Source: Limnohabitans sp. (GTDB lineage: Bacteria > Pseudomonadota > Gammaproteobacteria > Burkholderiales > Burkholderiaceae_C). Taken from it: a DNA stretch of 64,000 nucleotides. Every line of letters starts with the position of its first letter. Positions within the stretch are counted from its first letter, which is position 1. Shown here piece by piece: positions 1-8,360 of this stretch. The stretch is taken from the NCBI GenBank assembly GCA_030158125.1, contig JAOATL010000004.1:186001-250000 (forward strand), in the 5' to 3' direction. The notes under the pieces are model-generated. The model had not been told where the DNA came from. It was given only the letters and a program-made list of their open reading frames with translations, and made no database searches. The translations under genes and the position numbers were made by a program.

Positions 1-522
1 CTTGCGACAAATTCTGGACGTGGAAATCCAAGAACGTGTCATGTCTTGAGCCAGTGATAACTGACTGCATCTGGGTCAGCTTGTGACGCATGTGAAATTG
101 AACAGCGGGGCCATTTTTTGGATGACGCAGACGCTGCAGCCACGCGCGCAGCAAGGGCGCTGCTTTCATTTCTTTGGGGAAAACGCGCCCAGAAGTACCT
201 ACAAACGTTTCAATGTCCAAGCTGTGCGCCCACGCGCGAAGCTCTGGCGCGCCCCACTTTGCCAACAGTGTCTCGAGTCGAGGCCGATGCAGGCCGTATC
301 GCGAAACGAACTGATCTGACGGCTCCGCGTGCGTTAAGTTCAAGCCACCCTTACCAGCCAATAGAAATTTTCGCCCAACAGACGGCATCGCATCAAAAAG
401 GTGGACAGCATGACCCAAAGTCGAGAGAAGCTCTGCAGCCATCAAGCCCGCGGGGCCTCCGCCGACGATGGCCACCGTCACATTTTGTGTAACCTGAGGG
501 ACTTGAGAAGGTAGATTCATGA
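1..522 (-). CDS. TIGR03862/HI0933-family flavoprotein (C-terminal part outside window)
   Basis: Reading the reverse strand from an ATG at 522 gives 174 codons open to the window edge. Residues 16-25 form the FAD-binding beta-strand and glycine loop (VAIVGGGPAG). Residues 49-64 carry GRKFLLAGKGGLNLTH, the signature of the HI0933/YhiN class of NAD(P)/FAD-dependent oxidoreductases and particularly the TIGR03862 clade. The family is about 400 residues, so more than half of the protein lies beyond base 1. The substrate is not established for this family. The gene diverges from trxA with about 125 bp between the starts. Family assignment is confident; function is not. Confidence 0.85.
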
Positions 523-582
523 AAAAAGAAACCGTCATTCGCAGGAAAAGATGTCCCCACGCTCGAGCGGTGGATGGGTTTC

Positions 583-591
583 TGTCAAAAT
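583..591 (+). promoter_or_regulatory. putative extended -10 promoter of trxA
   Basis: TGTCAAAAT lies about 58 bases before the trxA ATG. It has the TGn plus hexamer layout of an extended -10 element and matches similar elements before rho, rpmE2, the ABM gene and the FKBP gene in this window. No good -35 box is visible. Confidence 0.4.
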
Positions 592-648
592 ACGTGCAGT
601 TTACAAAGGCACGTTCGTTGCATTTCACATTCAAACAAGGAAAAGGCC

Positions 649-981
649 ATGGCCAGCGATTTGATCAAACACATTACCGACGCCACTTTTGACGCTGACG
701 TTCTCAAGTCAGACAAGCCCGTTGTGGTGGACTTCTGGGCTGAGTGGTGCGGTCCATGCAAAATGATTGCCCCCATTTTGGACGATGTTGCAGGCGTCTA
801 CCAAGGTAAATTGCAAATCACCAAAATGAATGTCGATGAAAACCGCGACATTCCTGCCAAGTTTGGCATCCGAGGCATCCCCACACTGATGGTTTTCAAA
901 GATGGTCAGTTGGCAGCCACCAAAGTGGGCGCCATGAGCAAAGCACAGTTGACGGCTTTCATTGACCAGCAATTGGCCTAA
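649..981 (+). CDS. trxA: thioredoxin 1
   Basis: A 110-residue cytoplasmic thioredoxin, the general disulfide reductase recycled by thioredoxin reductase. The redox motif WCGPC is present with Cys34 and Cys37, and the cis-proline loop [11 protein letters not shown] follows, both at normal positions. The length is typical of Trx1. A longer in-frame reading exists from 574, but ATG 649 is chosen because it sits behind a purine-rich CAAGGA and gives the family N-terminus MASDLIKHI. rho follows downstream, the common trxA-rho order in proteobacteria. Confidence 0.96.
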   Translation: MASDLIKHITDATFDADVLKSDKPVVVDFWAEWCGPCKMIAPILDDVAGVYQGKLQITKMNVDENRDIPAKFGIRGIPTLMVFKDGQLAATKVGAMSKAQLTAFIDQQLA

Positions 982-988
982 AGCTTCC

Positions 989-1015
989 CCAGGTCGAGCA
1001 CACCACTCGTCCTGG
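989..1015 (+). terminator. possible weak terminator hairpin after trxA
   Basis: CCAGG-T-CGAG pairs with CTCG-T-CCTGG around a 7-base loop, with one internal mismatch. It begins 8 bases after the trxA stop. Only a short mixed T tract (CTCTTAAATT) follows, so termination is probably incomplete. Confidence 0.35.
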
Positions 1016-1027
1016 CTCTTAAATTCC

Positions 1028-1036
1028 TGTCATAAT
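1028..1036 (+). promoter_or_regulatory. putative extended -10 promoter of rho
   Basis: TGTCATAAT fits TGn plus a -10 hexamer, about 200 bases before the rho start. This would leave a rho leader of roughly 195 nucleotides, in line with known autoregulation of rho by premature termination in its leader in E. coli. Regulation here is inferred. Confidence 0.45.
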
Positions 1037-1237
1037 CCGTTTCGTTGCATCCCAAAAGGGTGTCAACAAAGTTTCAAGATAGAAACTTAGTCAATTCGCA
1101 AAGCCCCCTGCGCCTTCCTACCCACTTGGGCGCACGTTTCAAGGCTTTGGTTTTTAGACACTTGAAATTTCGGTTTCCCCCTCCCCCTGATTTTTTTATA
1201 CACCAACCCACGAGGGTTGTTCTTCGCAGGTAAATCC

Positions 1238-2500
1238 ATGCACTTAAATGAACTCAAGGCACTGCACGTGTCTGAAGTCCTCAAGCAAGCCGACGAGCTT
1301 GAGATTGAAAACACAGGCCGCATGCGCAAACAGGAATTGATGTTTGCCATTATCAAAAAGCGCGCGCGCGCGGGCGAACAAGTATTTGCCGATGGTGTTC
1401 TGGAAATTTTGCCCGATGGGTTCGGCTTCTTGCGCAGCCCCGACACCAGCTACACCGCCAGCACCGACGACATCTACATCAGCCCCAGCCAAGTGCGCAG
1501 ATTCAATTTGCACACAGGCGACATGATTGAAGGTGAAGTGCGCATTCCCAAAGATGGCGAGCGCTACTTTGCACTTACCAAACTTGACAAGGTCAATGGC
1601 GATTTGCCGGAGAACAACAAGCACAAGATCATGTTCGAGAACTTGACGCCCTTGTTCCCGAACATCCAAATGCGACTTGAGCGTGACATCAAGGCCGAAG
1701 AAAATATCACCAGCCGTGTGATTGACATCATTGCCCCTATCGGTAAAGGACAGCGCGCGTTGATCGTGGCGCAACCAAAGTCCGGTAAAACGGTGATGAT
1801 GCAGCACATTGCACACGCCATCACTGCCAACAACCCCGACGTTCACCTCATGGTTTTGCTGGTTGACGAGCGTCCTGAAGAGGTGACCGAGATGCAGCGC
1901 ACAGTGCGCGGTGAAGTCATAGCGTCCACCTTCGATGAGCCAGCAGCACGTCACGTGCACGTGGCCGAAATGGTGATCGAGCGCGCCAAACGCTTGGTGG
2001 AATTGAAAAAAGATGTGGTCATTTTGCTGGACTCCATCACCCGTTTGGCCCGTGCCTACAACAACGTGGTGCCCAGCTCTGGCAAAGTCTTAACCGGCGG
2101 TGTGGATGCCAACGCCCTGCAACGTCCTAAGCGCTTCTTTGGCGCAGCTCGCAATGTGGAAGAAGGCGGCAGCCTCACCATCATTGCTACCGCGCTGGTC
2201 GATACCGGTAGCCGCATGGACGAGGTGATCTTCGAAGAATTCAAAGGCACTGGCAATTGCGAAATTCATTTGGAGCGCCGTTTGTACGAAAAGCGCGTCT
2301 TCCCTGCCATCAATTTGAACCGCAGCGGTACACGCCGCGAAGAGTTGCTCCTGCAACCTGAAGTGCTACAAAAAACACGCATCTTGCGCCAGTTCATGTA
2401 CAACATGGACGAAATTGAAGCCATGGAAATGGTACTCAAGAGCATGAAGGCCACGAAGAGCAACGTCGAATTCTTCGACATGATGCGCCGCGGTGGCTAA
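1238..2500 (+). CDS. rho: transcription termination factor Rho
   Basis: A 420-residue homohexameric RNA-dependent ATPase and helicase that terminates transcription, almost the same length as E. coli Rho (419). The N-terminal Rho and RNA-binding (cold-shock-like) domains cover about residues 1-125; DGFGFLRSP is the RNA-binding segment. The P-loop AQPKSGKT ends at residues 184-185, the same numbering as in E. coli. The Walker B region [16 protein letters not shown] and the Q/R-loop region follow. An upstream in-frame start at 1217 would add seven residues; ATG 1238 gives the conserved MHLNELK start. Confidence 0.97.
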   Translation: MHLNELKALHVSEVLKQADELEIENTGRMRKQELMFAIIKKRARAGEQVFADGVLEILPDGFGFLRSPDTSYTASTDDIYISPSQVRRFNLHTGDMIEGEVRIPKDGERYFALTKLDKVNGDLPENNKHKIMFENLTPLFPNIQMRLERDIKAEENITSRVIDIIAPIGKGQRALIVAQPKSGKTVMMQHIAHAITANNPDVHLMVLLVDERPEEVTEMQRTVRGEVIASTFDEPAARHVHVAEMVIERAKRLVELKKDVVILLDSITRLARAYNNVVPSSGKVLTGGVDANALQRPKRFFGAARNVEEGGSLTIIATALVDTGSRMDEVIFEEFKGTGNCEIHLERRLYEKRVFPAINLNRSGTRREELLLQPEVLQKTRILRQFMYNMDEIEAMEMVLKSMKATKSNVEFFDMMRRGG

Positions 2501-2547
2501 AAAGCCATCATTCGAGCCCAAATCTGGCATGCAAGTCATTGATTTCA

Positions 2548-2556
2548 TGCCATAAT
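2548..2556 (+). promoter_or_regulatory. putative extended -10 promoter of rpmE2
   Basis: TGCCATAAT lies about 70 bases before the rpmE2 ATG, between the rho stop and rpmE2. It is of the same type as the rho element. Confidence 0.45.
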
Positions 2557-2627
2557 CTCGTTTTTCGCGAAAAGTACCCTGGAATGGTCCATGGGCGGCT
2601 GTCGCAACTGAACTCAAGGAAAAGACC

Positions 2628-2888
2628 ATGAAAGAAGGCATTCACCCCAACTACCGAGAAGTTTGCTTCTTGGACCTCTCTAACGGCTTCAAGTTCGTCA
2701 CACGTTCTTGCGTCAACGCCAAAGAAATGGTGAAAATGGACGACGGCCGCGAGTTGCCATTGTTCAAGCTGGATACTTCCAGCGAATCACACCCCTTCTA
2801 CACAGGTACACAAAAATCTGTGGACAACATGGGTGGTCGCGTCGAGAAGTTCCGCAACCGTTTTGGCAAAACGTCCATTACCAAGTAA
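2628..2888 (+). CDS. rpmE2: 50S ribosomal protein L31 type B
   Basis: An 86-residue ribosomal protein beginning MKEGIHPNY and containing the type B signature SHPFYTG near residues 54-60. Type A L31 proteins bind zinc through a CxxC pair. Only Cys12 and Cys27 occur here and no CxxC is present, so this is the zinc-independent (C-minus) form. The ATG lies behind CAAGGAAAAG. A strong terminator follows immediately, so it is probably a single-gene transcript from the promoter after rho. Confidence 0.95.
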   Translation: MKEGIHPNYREVCFLDLSNGFKFVTRSCVNAKEMVKMDDGRELPLFKLDTSSESHPFYTGTQKSVDNMGGRVEKFRNRFGKTSITK

Positions 2889-2913
2889 TTCTTCGCGTCA
2901 CTTGGTGACCATC

Positions 2914-2951
2914 AAAGGGCAGCCCGGGCAACCGGCCTGCCCTTGTTTTTT
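2914..2951 (+). terminator. rho-independent terminator of rpmE2
   Basis: AAGGGCAG pairs with CCTGCCCTT across a GC-rich loop and is followed by TTGTTTTTT. Confidence 0.85.
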
Positions 2952-2987
2952 GCGCTAGGTTATGCACTAGGTTATACGCTAGGTTTT
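2952..2987. repeat. three tandem 12-bp direct repeats
   Basis: Three adjacent units, GCGCTAGGTTAT (2952), GCACTAGGTTAT (2964) and ACGCTAGGTTTT (2976), share the core CTAGGTT. They lie between the rpmE2 terminator and the next gene. The third unit runs into an in-frame TTG that could serve as a start. Confidence 0.8.
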
Positions 2988-3001
2988 GTACATCAGTACC
3001 G

Positions 3002-3029
3002 TTGACACATCGATCTTCTCTGCTATCTT
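3002..3029 (+). promoter_or_regulatory. possible sigma-70 promoter before the ArnT-like gene
   Basis: TTGACA (3002-3007) and TATCTT (3024-3029) are separated by 16 bases. Transcription would start near 3036, practically at the GTG start codon at 3037, so the mRNA could be leaderless. If the gene starts at TTG 2986 this element lies inside it. Confidence 0.35.
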
Positions 3030-3036
3030 CTCAACT

Positions 3037-4800
3037 GTGACCACCACCGCATCCGACTCTTTTTCCAACCCAGCCATCGTGGCACAAAGCGCCGTCAGGC
3101 GATTGCCGCGCTGGGTGCTGCTGTCGTTTTGCTTGGCCTATGTGTTACCGGGTTTTGTGGGGCGAACGCCTTGGAAGGCAGATGACATGGAAGCCTTTGG
3201 CTTCATGCTCCATTTGGCGCAAGCTCTTGGGCCAGAAACCGTGTCGTGGCTCAAACCAACGCTGCTTGGACAAACTGACCCCAATGCAGCACTGCTACCC
3301 TTTTGGCTGGGTGCTTGGGCCATTCAACTGATTAGCCCGTTTGGCATCCCACTTGATCTTGCAGCACGCTTGCCCTTTATGGGTTTACTGTCCTTAACAC
3401 TCGTGGCCACATGGTACGGGGTCTATGCTTTGGCCAGGACGCCCGCGGCTCAGCCCGTGACGTTTGCCTTTGGGGGTGAAGCAAGGCCTGCCGATTACGC
3501 CAGAGCCATTGCCGATGGGGGTCTGTTGGCTTTGTTGGCTTGCTTGGGTTTGGCCAGGCTGTCGCACGAAGCTACGCCAGCACTGGCGCAATTGAGTTTT
3601 TCCACCTTGCTCTTTTTTGCATTGGCCAACTTGCCACGGAAACGAACAGGGGCATGGATCAGTGCCGCGGTGGCAATTGTGGGTTTGGCCCTTTCAGGCG
3701 CACCGGCATTGGCCATGATTTTAGGTGTCGGTGGATCGGTCCTCATGGCGCTAGACAATCACAAGCCCAGTTCACTTCGCGCACGCAGTGTCGATGTCGC
3801 TTGGGTACTGCTGATTTGTCTTGCAACTGCCGCATTGGTTAGCGCGCTTGGGCTCTGGCGTTGGCGTGTGGCTTACTCGCATGTCTTCGAGATCAAATCC
3901 ATGACTCGCCTGATGATGTGGTTTACATGGCCCGCTTGGCCATTGGCCATTTGGACGCTTTGGCGATGGCGCTACCAGCTCAGACCTCTTGCAGCCAACC
4001 CACACCTGGCTCTGCCACTTTGGTTCGCGGCTGTCGCTATTTGCACCACCTGGCTTTCTGGTTTAAGTGATCGTGCCTTGCTTTTGAGTTTGCCCGCGTT
4101 GGCCACTTTGGCGGCCTTTGCCTTGCCAACCCTGCGTCGCAGTTTCAGCGCATTTGTGGACTGGTTCACCTTGGTATTTTTCAGTGCCGGCGCCTTGATC
4201 ATTTGGGTGGTTTGGACTTCCATGCAAACTGGCTTGCCGGCTCAGCCAGCTGTCAATGTCGCACGGTTGGCGCCTGGCTTTACCCCCGACTTCTCGGCAC
4301 TCGCATTGGGCTGCGCCTTGCTGGCTTCATTGGTTTGGGCCAGCTTGGTGAAATGGCGTGCAGGCCGTCACCGTTCGGCCATTTGGAAAAGCATGGCACT
4401 GCCTGCGGGTGGCGCCATATTGTGTTGGCTCTTGGTCATGACCTTGTGGTTGCCATTGTTGGACTTTGCGCGCAGTTATGAGCCCTTGGTCCTCAAGGTT
4501 CGCAGCTTGATGGATGACACTGCTTGCGTTCAGTACCATGGGTTAACACGCGCACAAGGCGCTGCGTTTGAATTTCACGGCAAACTCAAGCTGTTACCCG
4601 TCGTGACAAAAACCGAAGAATTGAAATCACGCCCGATCGCTTGTGATTGGCTGATTGTCGATACGCAAGCGTTGGGCACTTTGAAAAAAGAAGTCGACTT
4701 GACTGCATGGCAATTGCACGCCACTGTTCGTCGTCCCTCCGACAACAACGAAGACATCGTTTTGTACAAGCGCACACCCCAAACACCTGCCAAACTTTGA
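3037..4800 (+). CDS. ArnT-like polytopic membrane glycosyltransferase, putative
   Basis: About 587 residues, mostly hydrophobic, with many predicted membrane segments from about residue 25 to 480 and a soluble C-terminal part of roughly 110 residues. The first periplasmic loop contains GRTPWKADDMEAFG, which resembles the acidic metal-binding motif (R-P-W-x-x-D-D) of GT83/ArnT enzymes that use polyprenyl-phosphate sugar donors. The start is uncertain: GTG 3037 is preferred, and TTG 2986 would give 604 residues. A MATE exporter follows 14 bases downstream. The acceptor cannot be inferred; lipid A or another envelope glycan is possible. Confidence 0.6.
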   Translation: MTTTASDSFSNPAIVAQSAVRRLPRWVLLSFCLAYVLPGFVGRTPWKADDMEAFGFMLHLAQALGPETVSWLKPTLLGQTDPNAALLPFWLGAWAIQLISPFGIPLDLAARLPFMGLLSLTLVATWYGVYALARTPAAQPVTFAFGGEARPADYARAIADGGLLALLACLGLARLSHEATPALAQLSFSTLLFFALANLPRKRTGAWISAAVAIVGLALSGAPALAMILGVGGSVLMALDNHKPSSLRARSVDVAWVLLICLATAALVSALGLWRWRVAYSHVFEIKSMTRLMMWFTWPAWPLAIWTLWRWRYQLRPLAANPHLALPLWFAAVAICTTWLSGLSDRALLLSLPALATLAAFALPTLRRSFSAFVDWFTLVFFSAGALIIWVVWTSMQTGLPAQPAVNVARLAPGFTPDFSALALGCALLASLVWASLVKWRAGRHRSAIWKSMALPAGGAILCWLLVMTLWLPLLDFARSYEPLVLKVRSLMDDTACVQYHGLTRAQGAAFEFHGKLKLLPVVTKTEELKSRPIACDWLIVDTQALGTLKKEVDLTAWQLHATVRRPSDNNEDIVLYKRTPQTPAKL

Positions 4801-4814
4801 GTTTGTCTGATTGA

Positions 4815-6155
4815 ATGTTTGAAGCGCGCACCATCACACGCCATGCCGGCACTGTTCTTGTGGGCCAACTGGCCGTCATGGCTTTTGGCATTGCGGACAC
4901 CCTGATTGCGGGTCGATACGATGCTTCGGCTCTGGCGGCATTGTCGGTTGGCTCATCCATTTACATCAGCATCTACGTGGCCCTGAATGGTCTGATGCAA
5001 GCCTTGCTACCCGTGTGGTCGGAGATACGTGGTGCGGGGCACAAAGTGGCTTTAGGCAAGTCCGTAAGGCAAGCATTTTATTTATGCGTTGGTGTCATTT
5101 TGCTTGGCACCACGGCGCTCCTGTTTCCCGATCCTTGGCTAAATGCCACGCAAGTACCCACCGTTTTGCAAGCCGATGTTCGCGCCTATCTTCAAGTGTT
5201 AGCTGTGGCGGTTGGGCCGTCCTTGCTATTTCGCATGTATGCCACTTTGAATCAAAGTTTGGGGATGCCCTTGCGTGTGACGACACTTCAAATTGCAGCC
5301 CTGGGCATCAAAATTCCGCTGTCCATTTGGTTTACCTTGGGCGGTTGGGGCATAGAAGCACAAGGTGTTGTGGGTTGTGCATGGGCGACGTTGGTGGTGA
5401 ACACTTGGCTCATGCTGATGGGCATTTACCATTTGCGTCATGAACCGCTTTATGCTGCCTACAAAATATGGCAACCACTTGAAGCGGCACACTGGCCAAC
5501 GCTTCGACAGTTTCTGCGTTTGGGTGTGCCATCGGCTTTGTCTTTGATGGTGGAGGTCACGGCTTTCACCATGATGGCATTGTTCATTTCCAGACAAGGT
5601 GTGGTGGCAGCGGCCAGCCATCAAATTGCGTCCAGCTTGGCCAGCCTGTTGTACATGGTGCCCTTGGCATTGGGCATTGCAAGCAGCGCACGTGTTGGCT
5701 ATTGGATGGGCGCAAATCACGCACGCCATGCAGAACAAGCAGCGCATACAGGACTCAAACTTTGCTTGGGCATGGCTTTGATTTGCAGCGGTTTGTTGGC
5801 GCTTAATCGCGAGCTGTTGGCGCATTTGTTTTCTGCCAACACCGAAGTGGCCATTGCAGCAACCACTGTTTTAGCATGGGTCGCTTTGTACCACTTGGTC
5901 GATGCACTTCAGGCTGTTTGTGCCTTCATCTTGCGCTGCTACCGCATCACTTTGTTGCCCTTGATTGTTTACAGCGTCATGCTGTGGGGTGTGGGCTTGG
6001 GCGGCGCCTACGTGTGGGCTTATGAAGGATTGGGCGCTTGGCCCGCACGGCCACAAGTCAGCACTTTTTGGGCTGCCAGCAGCGCTGCCTTGAGCATTGT
6101 CACCGTGGCATTTGTGGCCCTTGTGTTGTGGGTCGCCAAACAGCGCCGACTTTAA
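4815..6155 (+). CDS. MATE family efflux transporter
   Basis: A 446-residue integral membrane protein with about twelve hydrophobic helices in two related halves. The N-terminus reads TVLVGQLAVMAFGIADTLIAGR, cut here to its recognisable core LAVMAFGIADTLIAGR, which is the usual MATE TM1 region. MATE proteins export cationic drugs or metabolites using Na+ or H+ gradients. It follows the ArnT-like gene closely and may be co-transcribed with it. No substrate can be assigned. Confidence 0.88.
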   Translation: MFEARTITRHAGTVLVGQLAVMAFGIADTLIAGRYDASALAALSVGSSIYISIYVALNGLMQALLPVWSEIRGAGHKVALGKSVRQAFYLCVGVILLGTTALLFPDPWLNATQVPTVLQADVRAYLQVLAVAVGPSLLFRMYATLNQSLGMPLRVTTLQIAALGIKIPLSIWFTLGGWGIEAQGVVGCAWATLVVNTWLMLMGIYHLRHEPLYAAYKIWQPLEAAHWPTLRQFLRLGVPSALSLMVEVTAFTMMALFISRQGVVAAASHQIASSLASLLYMVPLALGIASSARVGYWMGANHARHAEQAAHTGLKLCLGMALICSGLLALNRELLAHLFSANTEVAIAATTVLAWVALYHLVDALQAVCAFILRCYRITLLPLIVYSVMLWGVGLGGAYVWAYEGLGAWPARPQVSTFWAASSAALSIVTVAFVALVLWVAKQRRL

Positions 6156-6157
6156 TT

Positions 6158-6166
6158 TGTCAAAAT
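6158..6166 (+). promoter_or_regulatory. putative extended -10 promoter of the ABM-domain gene
   Basis: TGTCAAAAT begins directly after the MATE stop codon and about 58 bases before the next ATG. It is identical to the trxA element. Confidence 0.35.
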
Positions 6167-6223
6167 AGCCACACCTTTCGTACAACCCTTTCACACAACC
6201 CTCTCATCTTCCAAAGGACTTTC

Positions 6224-6523
6224 ATGATTCTCGAACTTGCTGACATTCGAATTGCCCCAGGACAACAAGCAGCTTTTGAAGAGGCCATTGCACATGGCTT
6301 GAAAACGGTCATTTCACGAGCCAAAGGATTTCAGGGCGCCAAAGTCAACAGAGGCATTGAAAGCCCAGAGCGATTTGTGCTTCAAATTTTCTGGGACACC
6401 CTGGAAGACCATACCGTTGGCTTCAGAGAGTCAGCTTTGTTCACAGAGTGGCGAGCCATTGTGGGGCCCTTCTTTGCTGCGCCACCCGTTGTAGAGCATT
6501 TTGAGCTGACATTCAAAAGCTGA
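6224..6523 (+). CDS. antibiotic biosynthesis monooxygenase (ABM) domain protein
   Basis: A 99-residue single-domain protein with the ferredoxin-like dimeric alpha/beta barrel pattern of the ABM/YgiN family: MILELADIRIAPGQQ at the first strand, then a GFQGAKVNR turn and QIFWDTLEDHTVGFRES. Members act as small monooxygenases, heme-degrading enzymes or quinol oxidases, and many have no known role. ATG 6224 is chosen because an earlier in-frame opening overlaps the MATE gene. It converges with the MarR gene downstream. Confidence 0.75.
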   Translation: MILELADIRIAPGQQAAFEEAIAHGLKTVISRAKGFQGAKVNRGIESPERFVLQIFWDTLEDHTVGFRESALFTEWRAIVGPFFAAPPVVEHFELTFKS

Positions 6524-6571
6524 CAGCGACGCAAGGCAACGCGCCAAGTCAGTCAGCGCAGACAACGCACA

Positions 6572-7018
6572 TTAAGCTGGCGTGTTTTGCTCGTGGCCTG
6601 CGACCAATTTGGTCATCAAGCTGATGAGCTGCTGGGCTTCCTCTGGATTGAGGGGGCTTAAAATCTTCTCTTGCACCCGATCGACTGCGCGTTTCATTTG
6701 CAATGTGGCGTCGTGTCCCGCATTTGTAAGCCACAACAATTTTCGGCGCCGATCAGCCTGGTCGGGTTCTCTGCGAATCCAGCCCTTGGTTTCCAAGCGC
6801 CCTATCACAGAGCCTGAAGTGGCGGCATCAAAAGCCACACGATTGGCCAAGGTGACCTGATCAACCCCAGGCGTGTCCATGACCGCATTCAAAATTGCAA
6901 ATTGAACTGGGGTGACGTCTTCATGGGATAACTCGCTCATGAACAGTGCCACGGAGATTTGATGCGCGCGGCGAACCAAATGACCTGGTGCTTGTGCAAA
7001 ATCAAAGCTTTGTTTCAT
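6572..7018 (-). CDS. MarR family transcriptional regulator
   Basis: A 148-residue winged-helix regulator. The core VDQVTLANRVAFDAATSG, followed by GRLETKGWIRREPDQADRR, is the MarR recognition helix and wing. The N-terminus LVRRAHQISVALFMSEL is typical of MarR regulators of aromatic catabolism. ATG 7018 is preferred over an upstream in-frame ATG at 7045. It is divergent from the FAH-family gene with about 100 bp between them, and a perfect palindrome lies in that gap. It probably represses the 7120-10814 operon, lifted by an aromatic ligand (inference). Confidence 0.9.
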   Translation of the reverse strand: MKQSFDFAQAPGHLVRRAHQISVALFMSELSHEDVTPVQFAILNAVMDTPGVDQVTLANRVAFDAATSGSVIGRLETKGWIRREPDQADRRRKLLWLTNAGHDATLQMKRAVDRVQEKILSPLNPEEAQQLISLMTKLVAGHEQNTPA

Positions 7019-7058
7019 AACACTATGATGGATCCTGTTGGACAAATGCGTCCGTTAA

Positions 7059-7070
7059 TAAGTATACTTA
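7059..7070. promoter_or_regulatory. candidate MarR operator palindrome
   Basis: TAAGTATACTTA is a perfect 12-bp palindrome in the divergent region between the MarR gene and the FAH-family gene, 41 bases from the former start and 50 from the latter. Size and AT-rich symmetry suit a MarR dimer. Confidence 0.6.
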
Positions 7071-7119
7071 CGAAAAAGTCATTTTGACCCATTTGAAACT
7101 CTTTATCTGAAAGGTTCCC

Positions 7120-7824
7120 ATGAGCTTTGTATTTGCCCCAACCGAAGTTTCTGCTGTTCCCATTTTGGGACAAGCAGAGCGCTTTCCTGTGCGCCGTGTT
7201 TATTGCGTTGGTCGCAATTATGAAGAACATGCCAAAGAAATGGGCTTCACTGGCCGCGAACCACCTTTCTTTTTCCTCAAGCCTGCTGACGCACTTGTGG
7301 TGGTCAACGAAGGCGAAACGGGCCACATGCCCTACCCCAGCTTGACACACAACTTGCACCACGAGATTGAATTGGTTGTGGCCATTGGCACAGGTGGTAA
7401 AAACATCAAAGCAGCTGATGCAGAAAAGCACATTTTTGGCTATGCAGTTGGCCTTGATATGACGCGCCGTGACCTGCAAAACGAGATGAAGAAGTTGGGT
7501 CGCCCATGGTGCATTGGCAAGGGTTTTGACAAGTCAGCCCCTATTGGCCCCATCACACCCAAAGCCAAAGCGGGTGATGTGAACAACGCGGCCATCGATC
7601 TGACGGTCAATGGCGAACCGCGTCAAAGCAGCACAGTGGCCAAGCTCATTTGGAATGTGGCGGAAACCATCGAGCACCTGTCTGCTGCTTGGGAATTGCA
7701 GCCTGGCGATTTGATCTTCACTGGCACACCAGAAGGTGTTGCCGCTGTAGTGGCTGGCGATACCCTGGTAGGCCAAGTTGCCGGCTTAGGTCGTCTGACC
7801 GTCAAAGTCGACCCAGCCAGCTAA
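7120..7824 (+). CDS. fumarylacetoacetate hydrolase family enzyme, fumarylpyruvate hydrolase-like
   Basis: A 234-residue FAH-fold enzyme. VYCVGRNYEEHAKEMG near residues 27-42, FFFLKPADALV and the metal-binding HHEIELVVAIG (His-x-Glu-x-Glu type) are the family hallmarks; FTGTPEGVAAV is the C-terminal motif. Length and sequence resemble NagK-type fumarylpyruvate hydrolases of gentisate breakdown, but isomerases and decarboxylases of the same fold cannot be excluded. AAAGG precedes the ATG. It leads an operon with a complete TRAP transporter and lies divergent from a MarR regulator, so it probably handles a ring-cleavage product of an imported aromatic acid. Confidence 0.82.
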   Translation: MSFVFAPTEVSAVPILGQAERFPVRRVYCVGRNYEEHAKEMGFTGREPPFFFLKPADALVVVNEGETGHMPYPSLTHNLHHEIELVVAIGTGGKNIKAADAEKHIFGYAVGLDMTRRDLQNEMKKLGRPWCIGKGFDKSAPIGPITPKAKAGDVNNAAIDLTVNGEPRQSSTVAKLIWNVAETIEHLSAAWELQPGDLIFTGTPEGVAAVVAGDTLVGQVAGLGRLTVKVDPAS

Positions 7825-7840
7825 TACGAAACGACATCGG

Positions 7841-7854
7841 GGGGCAAGTGCCCC
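7841..7854 (+). other. intercistronic hairpin
   Basis: GGGGC-AAGT-GCCCC forms a compact hairpin between the FAH-family gene and the TRAP small subunit. No T run follows, so it is more likely an mRNA stability or processing element than a terminator. Confidence 0.4.
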
Positions 7855-7871
7855 TCTGTTGGGAAAATCAC

Positions 7872-8360
7872 ATGAAAATTCTCGAACAACTGGCCAAATT
7901 GTCCAGCATCTTGTCTGGCGTCTTGTTGACCTTCATCACCCTAATGACTTGCTACAGCTTGATAGGAAGAAACACCACAGGCGACACCATCGTGGGTGAT
8001 TTTGAACTAACGGGCGTGGCCACAGGGGCCGCCATTGCTTTGTTCATGCCTTTGTGCCAACTCAAAAAAGCCAACATCATTGTTGATTTTTTCACGGCCA
8101 GAGCAAGTGAATCGGCCATCTTGCAACTTGACCGTCTGGGTGCTTTGTTCACGGCTGTTGCCTTCGCTTTATTGGCATGGCGAACGACTCTGGGCGGCAT
8201 GAATGCTTGGACTTCCCAGTCCGGCTCCATGATGCTGGGTTTTCCAGAATGGATCGTATACGCAACCATGGTTCCACCATTGGCCCTCAGTTGTTTGATT
8301 GCATTTATACAAGCCCTCATGGGTGATCGATTTGAGACCAGCGAAGGAGTTGCAGCATGA
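7872..8360 (+). CDS. TRAP transporter small permease subunit (DctQ type)
   Basis: A 162-residue protein with four hydrophobic segments, the DctQ layout. It pairs with DctM in the inner membrane to take up organic acids driven by Na+. The ATG at 7872 is 47 bases after the FAH-family stop. The stop overlaps the dctM start by four bases (ATGA). The family is poorly conserved, so the assignment rests on length, topology and position. Confidence 0.85.
   Translation: MKILEQLAKLSSILSGVLLTFITLMTCYSLIGRNTTGDTIVGDFELTGVATGAAIALFMPLCQLKKANIIVDFFTARASESAILQLDRLGALFTAVAFALLAWRTTLGGMNAWTSQSGSMMLGFPEWIVYATMVPPLALSCLIAFIQALMGDRFETSEGVAA

Noticed and set aside
118-492. 124-residue plus-strand reading frame near the window start
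   Set aside because: Antisense to the edge-truncated flavoprotein, whose protein sequence has clear FAD motifs; the plus-strand product is Arg/Ala/Pro-rich and resembles no family.
1244-1960. 238-residue minus-strand frame
   Set aside because: Fully antisense to rho; His/Val-rich shadow caused by codon bias of the real gene.
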